DNA of 64,000 nucleotides, taken from positions 5,742,001 through 5,806,000 of the forward strand of contig JAULJL010000015.1 in assembly GCA_030761205.1 (NCBI GenBank), written 5' to 3'. This stretch comes from Fremontodendron californicum. Its lineage: Eukaryota > Streptophyta > Magnoliopsida > Malvales > Malvaceae. Positions 60,001 through 64,000 of the stretch are shown here, piece by piece. The notes under the pieces were generated by a model. The model was not told the origin of the DNA. It made no database searches and saw only the letters and a program-made list of their open reading frames with translations. The position numbers were made by a program, and so were the translations under genes. Numbering within the stretch: the stretch's first letter is position 1; every line of letters begins with the position of its first letter.

Positions 60001-60877
60001 TGATGCTGTAGTTCAGCTTCTTAGGAGTTGCTTCACATCTACTCTCGGATTAAGCCCCTCTACCATTTACAGCAACGGTGGAGTGGGTGCACTCCTTGGC
60101 CATGGTTTTGGCTCTCATTTCTCTGGGGGAATGTCTCCAGTCGCCCCAGGGATTCTGTACTTACGAGTGCATCGATCAGTCAGAGATATCATGTTTATGA
60201 CAGAAGAAGTCGTCTCTCTTTTAATGTCTTCTGTAAGAGATATTTCCAGTAGTGGGTTATCCAGGGAGAAATTGGAGAAATTGAAAAAGACAAAGTTTGG
60301 ACTGAGATATGGACAAGTTTCTCTTGGTGCAGCAATGACACGAGTCAAACTTGCTGCATCACTTGGGGCTTCGTTGGTTTGGCTATCTGGTGGATTAAGC
60401 TTGGTCCAATCGTTGATCAAGGAAACATTACCTTCTTGGTTTATATCAACCCATACACCAGAGCATGATGGCGGGGAACCTGGGGGTTTAGTTGCCATGC
60501 TGGGGGGCTATGCACTTGCATACTTTGTAGTGCTTTGTGGTACCTTTGCGTGGGGTGTGGACTCCGCCTCACCGGCATCAAAACGGAGACCAAAGGTTCT
60601 TGGGGCACACATGGAATTTCTTGCAAGTGCAGTAGATGGTAAAATATCGCTCGGACGTGATTATGCCACTTGGCGTGCGTACGTAACAGGGTTTGTGAGC
60701 TTGATGGTAGGTTGCACACAGAAGTGGGTTTTGGACGTCAATGTTGATGTTTTGAAAAGGCTGAGCAATGGATTGAGGCAGTGGAATGAGGAAGAACTGG
60801 CTATGGCTTTGTTGGGACTTGGTGGTGTCGGAGCAACCAGCGCTGCTGCTGAATTGATTATTGAAATTGGACTATAG
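51411..60877 (+). CDS. MED33A: Mediator complex subunit MED33A/B (REF4 family)
   Basis: Twelve exons, all in phase: 51411-51691, 52766-52876, 53230-53577, 53814-54133, 54238-54329, 54889-55249, 55731-55938, 57062-57176, 57337-57498, 57900-58560, 59115-59321, 59757-60877, giving 1328 residues (Arabidopsis MED33A is about 1310). Family blocks are clear throughout: ICWDNHVPITWKFLEKAL near the N-terminus, TTWHDTFLGLWIAALRLVQ, SLAEIEKIYEIA, KISAASILCGASLVRGW, LKVPAWDILEGTPYVLDAAL and, near the end, WAQKVKRWNDF and SASPASKRRPKVLGAH. MED33A/RFR1 and MED33B/REF4 are plant Mediator tail subunits that hold back phenylpropanoid (lignin) gene expression; gain-of-function REF4 alleles lower lignin. The start at 51411 is the first in-frame ATG; the frame upstream is open but has none. 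MED33A versus MED33B is my reading from memory and would need a tree. Confidence 0.94.
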
Positions 60878-61864
60878 AAGTATAGACAGACAACTTGTTT
60901 GCTACTTGGTACTTACCACTTCCAATTATTAGATGCATTGCTGTTGCTTTCCTGTTCATAGCATGTAGAGTTCTAACAGGAAATTGAGAAAGAAAAAAAA
61001 AACTAATCTTAAATATGATTTTAACTTCTTTTTTCTTGTGCATGTGCATGTGCTTGATCCAGAATCTATTGCAGTAAGATTGAAGGAACAGGAGAAGAAA
61101 CGAACCATACACTTAGTTGAAACCTATGTTACTCGGATTCGGGTGTGAGTGTTGGATATGGATATCTTTAATTTATTTTATAAAGATTTTCATGTATTTG
61201 GAAGGTCTTTGGAGGATCATATTCTCATACTCAAGTCCGAAAATGCGTCGGATACGAGTACTTCAAGAAAAATAAAAAGTCGGAGCAACATAGGTTGAAA
61301 CTTTGCTAGACTTGGCTATTAATTTGAAGTGGTAGCTATAGTTTTTTTCTTTCTTTTCTTTTTGGGCGAAGAGGGAGCCTGATATTGGAGGTTCAGGAGA
61401 AAAAAAGGCATCCAGTTTTCTCTCATCAGCTTCTGCATATTTGTCAGATTTTGGTTTGGAAGATCCAATGAAACTTGTACCCATAGCCGGATATAGCTTT
61501 TGTACTTTCAGGAGTGTATAGTTTGTAGGGCTTGTGTTGGAGGCCGGACCTCTCTAAAAAATAAATCCAACAATCTCAATTCTCGAGTAATCAAAAATCA
61601 CCCTATTTATATAACTGAATTTGAAAGTAGTTCGCCCATTTTATGCAGCTGAAGTTTATATTTTATTATTTATTGAAAAGAAACTGGTGGATATACAGCA
61701 TTGCTTAACTTGAAAACCATCCTGGTTTGCAAACTTTCAATCTGTTTATCATACAATTATTCTACAAATGTAACGATACAGAAAAGAAGATTGTACCTCT
61801 AATCATTTACCGGTCTTAAAAAGTTTTCAATGAAGAAAATGGAGGCGGGAAAAGGGAAAATATA
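60878..61864. other. Convergent 3' region between MED33 and ISA2
   Basis: The two genes converge on this 987-bp stretch, so it must hold both 3' UTRs. MITE copy E lies at 61124-61293. No further gene seen. Confidence 0.6.
61124..61293 (+). mobile_element. hAT-like MITE, copy E (best preserved)
   Basis: 170 bp, starting CTATGTTACTCGGATTCGGG and ending AGTCGGAGCAACATAG. Flanked by a perfect 8-bp target duplication, GTTGAAAC, at 61116-61123 and 61294-61301. Inverted ends are about 13 bp. It lies about 250 bp past the MED33 stop codon. This is the reference copy for the family. Confidence 0.85.
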
Positions 61865-64000
61865 TTAACTACCATCAGAGCAGGCTTCAAACAAAGTGCA
61901 GCTTCGAGACTTCATTTCATAAGCAACTAATCCCGTCATTTGCTCACGAACAGACTTACCATCAACTGAGAAAAAACCTGGGTGTGGTAAAGCCGTGTCT
62001 ACTAATCGACGCCATTCCATCCCTTCAGGAAGTGGGGGTAAAATAATGATCTCTGCTTTATCAGCCGCATTAATGGCAACAAACAGGTCACCCTTTAGTT
62101 GAGAAGCCTCAGAGCTCAACTTGCTCTCTGCTTTATCATCAGCCTTCAATGTCATAGCCAGGAATTTGCAGGAGGGGTCTTCCCATCCTGGTGGAGACTG
62201 ATTGCTTCCATGCCATTCAATATTCTCTTCATTGAGAAAGTTCCTTTTTTGAAGAAGGTCGCTTCGCCTCTTTCTAAGCGAACTCAAAAATGAGATGAAC
62301 ATTGTTGTTTGAATACCAAAACCTGTTGTCATAGCATTCCAATCTAAAAGTTTTCTGCTACCATATGATAGGGAACCACCGGAAGATTGGCCACATTCAT
62401 CTCCCATGTTAAGAACAGGAACACCCAGTGAAACGTACAAAATAAAGAGAAAATTACGAATTTGTTTGAGTCTTCTTTCAAGTACTGCAGTTCTACTTGT
62501 AGGTCCTTCTTCCCCACAATTCCAACTTATTTCTGAAGCTAACTCATCATTACTAAAGCTGACCAAGTCCACAAGAGGAAGTCCAAAATTCTTAGCAATA
62601 AAATTGAACGAAAAAGCTGGGCCTCGGCCATCTGAGAATATGTCCCCACTCCCACAAAGCCGTGTAGCAAGACTACTCAGAGCACCCTCACCCCTCAAAA
62701 AGTTCCTTATGTCAGTACAAAACTTTGTATTCATTTCTGCCCATTTCTTCCAATGAGGAAAACGAATTTCCCTTGGCATCATGTCATGTGGATCCCAGCA
62801 ATCTGCAATGATTTTAGTCATGGACAGCAGTGGATCAAAAGCTATTGCTTCAACCAAGGGAGGGCGAGATAAGCGTTCACCATAAAACCCTCTCAACAGA
62901 CATGAAGCATTGATGAAACAGAAACCATCAATGTGGAATTCAGTCACCCAATGCCGAAGACTATCTAAAATCATCTGTTGAACAACGGGATAGTTACAAT
63001 TCAAAGCATTTCTAGCTTCTAAATCTTCAACGCTGTTCTTGTAATAATAGGATAAATCATCAAGTCCTTGCAGGGCTCCACCCTCAGCAGTATGGGTAAA
63101 AACCACTTCCAGGAAGACCTCTATCCCATTGGCATGCAAGTTCTTAACCATCTCCTTCATTGAGTTAATAGCAGATACAGAACCATTAGAAGGCCCATAC
63201 AGGTTTGTTGGCGAAAAGAAATGACAAGGGAAATATGGTCCCTTTTGCTCATCAAATGTAAATATTGGCTCTAATAAGACAGCATTGATGCCAAGATCTT
63301 TTAAATGCTGTACCTTCTCAGTTACACCAGAGAAAGTCCCTGCCACATCGGCAGGTAGCTTACTAGACTTGTCTTCAGTAAAACGCATAACATTCAACCG
63401 ATATACCACTAATTTTTCCAAAGGTAATTTTGGAAAAACATCACCACTCCAGTCAAAAGCAGGCTCCTTGCATAGTCGCCCAAGATGTTTCAGGAGCAAA
63501 CCAGACTCATGATGATTAGGAATGGAACTCCCAATTATTTTAGCATAAGGATCCAAAAGAACATGCTCTGCCTGAAATGCATCTCTGTCCCCCTTGCACC
63601 GATAACCATAGCTCACAAAAGTCCATGCTCCTTCCATTGAAGCATGCCAAATGTCACCGGTTCGATTAACATAAGGATCAAGATCAAGCTCTAAAGCAGG
63701 TTTTTCTGATGCGTTATCATCATAGAAGCACAGGACCAAACTTTCTGCGTTTCTTGAATAAACTGCAAAGTTCATGGAACCATCAGTTGAAAAGGAAAGA
63801 CCCAATGGAGCTGGATACCCTCGATCAAAACCAATTGGTACACAAAAACTAGACTTCCTATGACTCCTGATTTCCGAGCCACTTGAATTTGCACCTGATG
63901 AAGCTTTCAGCAAGAACGAGAAGTAGCATGGGGCTTCTTTAGCTTCAAAGTCCAACTCAAGTGCCAACTCACTGGAAGACCTTGCTATAAATGGGGTTTC
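61865..64000 (-). CDS. ISA2: Isoamylase-type debranching enzyme ISA2, non-catalytic (5' end beyond window)
   Basis: One uninterrupted minus-strand frame of 711 residues that stays open to the window edge; the N-terminus lies beyond 64000 (Arabidopsis ISA2/DBE1 has about 880 residues). A CBM48-like part (GLSFSTDGSMNFAVYS) precedes a GH13 barrel. The catalytic residues of active isoamylases are replaced: the nucleophile Asp in the DGFRFD motif is Asn (FINAS, codon 62909-62911), the acid/base Glu is Asp (IADCWD, 62801-62803), and the HD pair before LVSY is Lys-Asn (62588-62593). This is the known character of plant ISA2, a regulatory partner that forms an active hetero-oligomer with ISA1 in the plastid and trims amylopectin during starch synthesis. 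The intronless coding region agrees with ISA2 in Arabidopsis as I remember it. Its transit peptide would be in the missing part. Confidence 0.94.
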   Translation of the reverse strand, partial: ETPFIARSSSELALELDFEAKEAPCYFSFLLKASSGANSSGSEIRSHRKSSFCVPIGFDRGYPAPLGLSFSTDGSMNFAVYSRNAESLVLCFYDDNASEKPALELDLDPYVNRTGDIWHASMEGAWTFVSYGYRCKGDRDAFQAEHVLLDPYAKIIGSSIPNHHESGLLLKHLGRLCKEPAFDWSGDVFPKLPLEKLVVYRLNVMRFTEDKSSKLPADVAGTFSGVTEKVQHLKDLGINAVLLEPIFTFDEQKGPYFPCHFFSPTNLYGPSNGSVSAINSMKEMVKNLHANGIEVFLEVVFTHTAEGGALQGLDDLSYYYKNSVEDLEARNALNCNYPVVQQMILDSLRHWVTEFHIDGFCFINASCLLRGFYGERLSRPPLVEAIAFDPLLSMTKIIADCWDPHDMMPREIRFPHWKKWAEMNTKFCTDIRNFLRGEGALSSLATRLCGSGDIFSDGRGPAFSFNFIAKNFGLPLVDLVSFSNDELASEISWNCGEEGPTSRTAVLERRLKQIRNFLFILYVSLGVPVLNMGDECGQSSGGSLSYGSRKLLDWNAMTTGFGIQTTMFISFLSSLRKRRSDLLQKRNFLNEENIEWHGSNQSPPGWEDPSCKFLAMTLKADDKAESKLSSEASQLKGDLFVAINAADKAEIIILPPLPEGMEWRRLVDTALPHPGFFSVDGKSVREQMTGLVAYEMKSRSCTLFEACSDGS

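Noticed and set aside
1..64000. CRISPR arrays, bacterial operons, rRNA genes, viral insertions
   Set aside because: None of the expected repeat-spacer, operon, rRNA or viral protein signatures were seen; the window is ordinary plant nuclear DNA.

Overview
This is a window of nuclear DNA from a flowering plant. The genes are intron-rich with GT-AG splice sites, the spacers are AT-rich and full of small transposon remnants, and every recognisable protein is a plant nuclear gene. The protein set and compact gene structures suggest a eudicot, probably a rosid; I cannot fix the genus from the sequence alone. I rebuilt exon models by hand from reading frame, splice sites and remembered family sequence, checking that each exon keeps phase.

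Layout. 1-2.2 kb: ABP1 (auxin-binding protein, ER-retained), plus strand. 3.7-4.8 kb: an intronless GT8 galacturonosyltransferase-like gene (GATL3/GATL4 clade). 5.8-6.6 kb: a broken coding-like stretch on the minus strand. 7.3-13.1 kb: an ALKBH10-type 2OG-Fe(II) dioxygenase (mRNA m6A demethylase family), minus strand. 13.1-23.8 kb: a gene-poor, AT-rich island of small TIR elements, a roughly 0.9 kb direct duplication and a long hairpin. 23.8-24.5 kb: a plant protein of unknown function, minus strand. 28.3-33.6 kb: an SP1-type RING E3 ligase of the organelle outer membrane, minus strand. It is divergent, across 951 bp, from mitochondrial EF-Tu (34.5-38.3 kb, plus). 39.6-41.9 kb: LSM2, whose first coding exon is the start codon alone. 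42.9-43.9 kb: a heavy-metal-associated isoprenylated protein (HIPP). 45.6-48.5 kb: a zinc-finger DEDDh RNA exonuclease with a GC-AG intron. 51.4-60.9 kb: Mediator subunit MED33A/B (REF4 family). 61.9 kb to the window end: the 3' part of isoamylase-type ISA2, minus strand, cut by the window edge.

The genes do not form one pathway. Several concern organelles or RNA: SP1 and mitochondrial EF-Tu, then LSM2, the RNA exonuclease, ALKBH10 and MED33. GATL and MED33 both bear on cell-wall metabolism in the known literature. From memory, Arabidopsis orthologues of many of these genes lie in three short segments (At4g02930-At4g02980, At1g03310-At1g03330, At2g48080-At2g48110), so the window looks like an ancestral gene block later split in Arabidopsis.

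I see no clearly new biological system. The most informative unusual signals are: a five-copy hAT-like MITE family with 8-bp target duplications, every copy inside or within 0.5 kb of a gene; the duplicated 0.9 kb segment; the GC-AG intron; the ATG-only exon; loss of catalytic residues in ISA2; and the unknown protein at 24 kb with a possible decayed relative at 6 kb.
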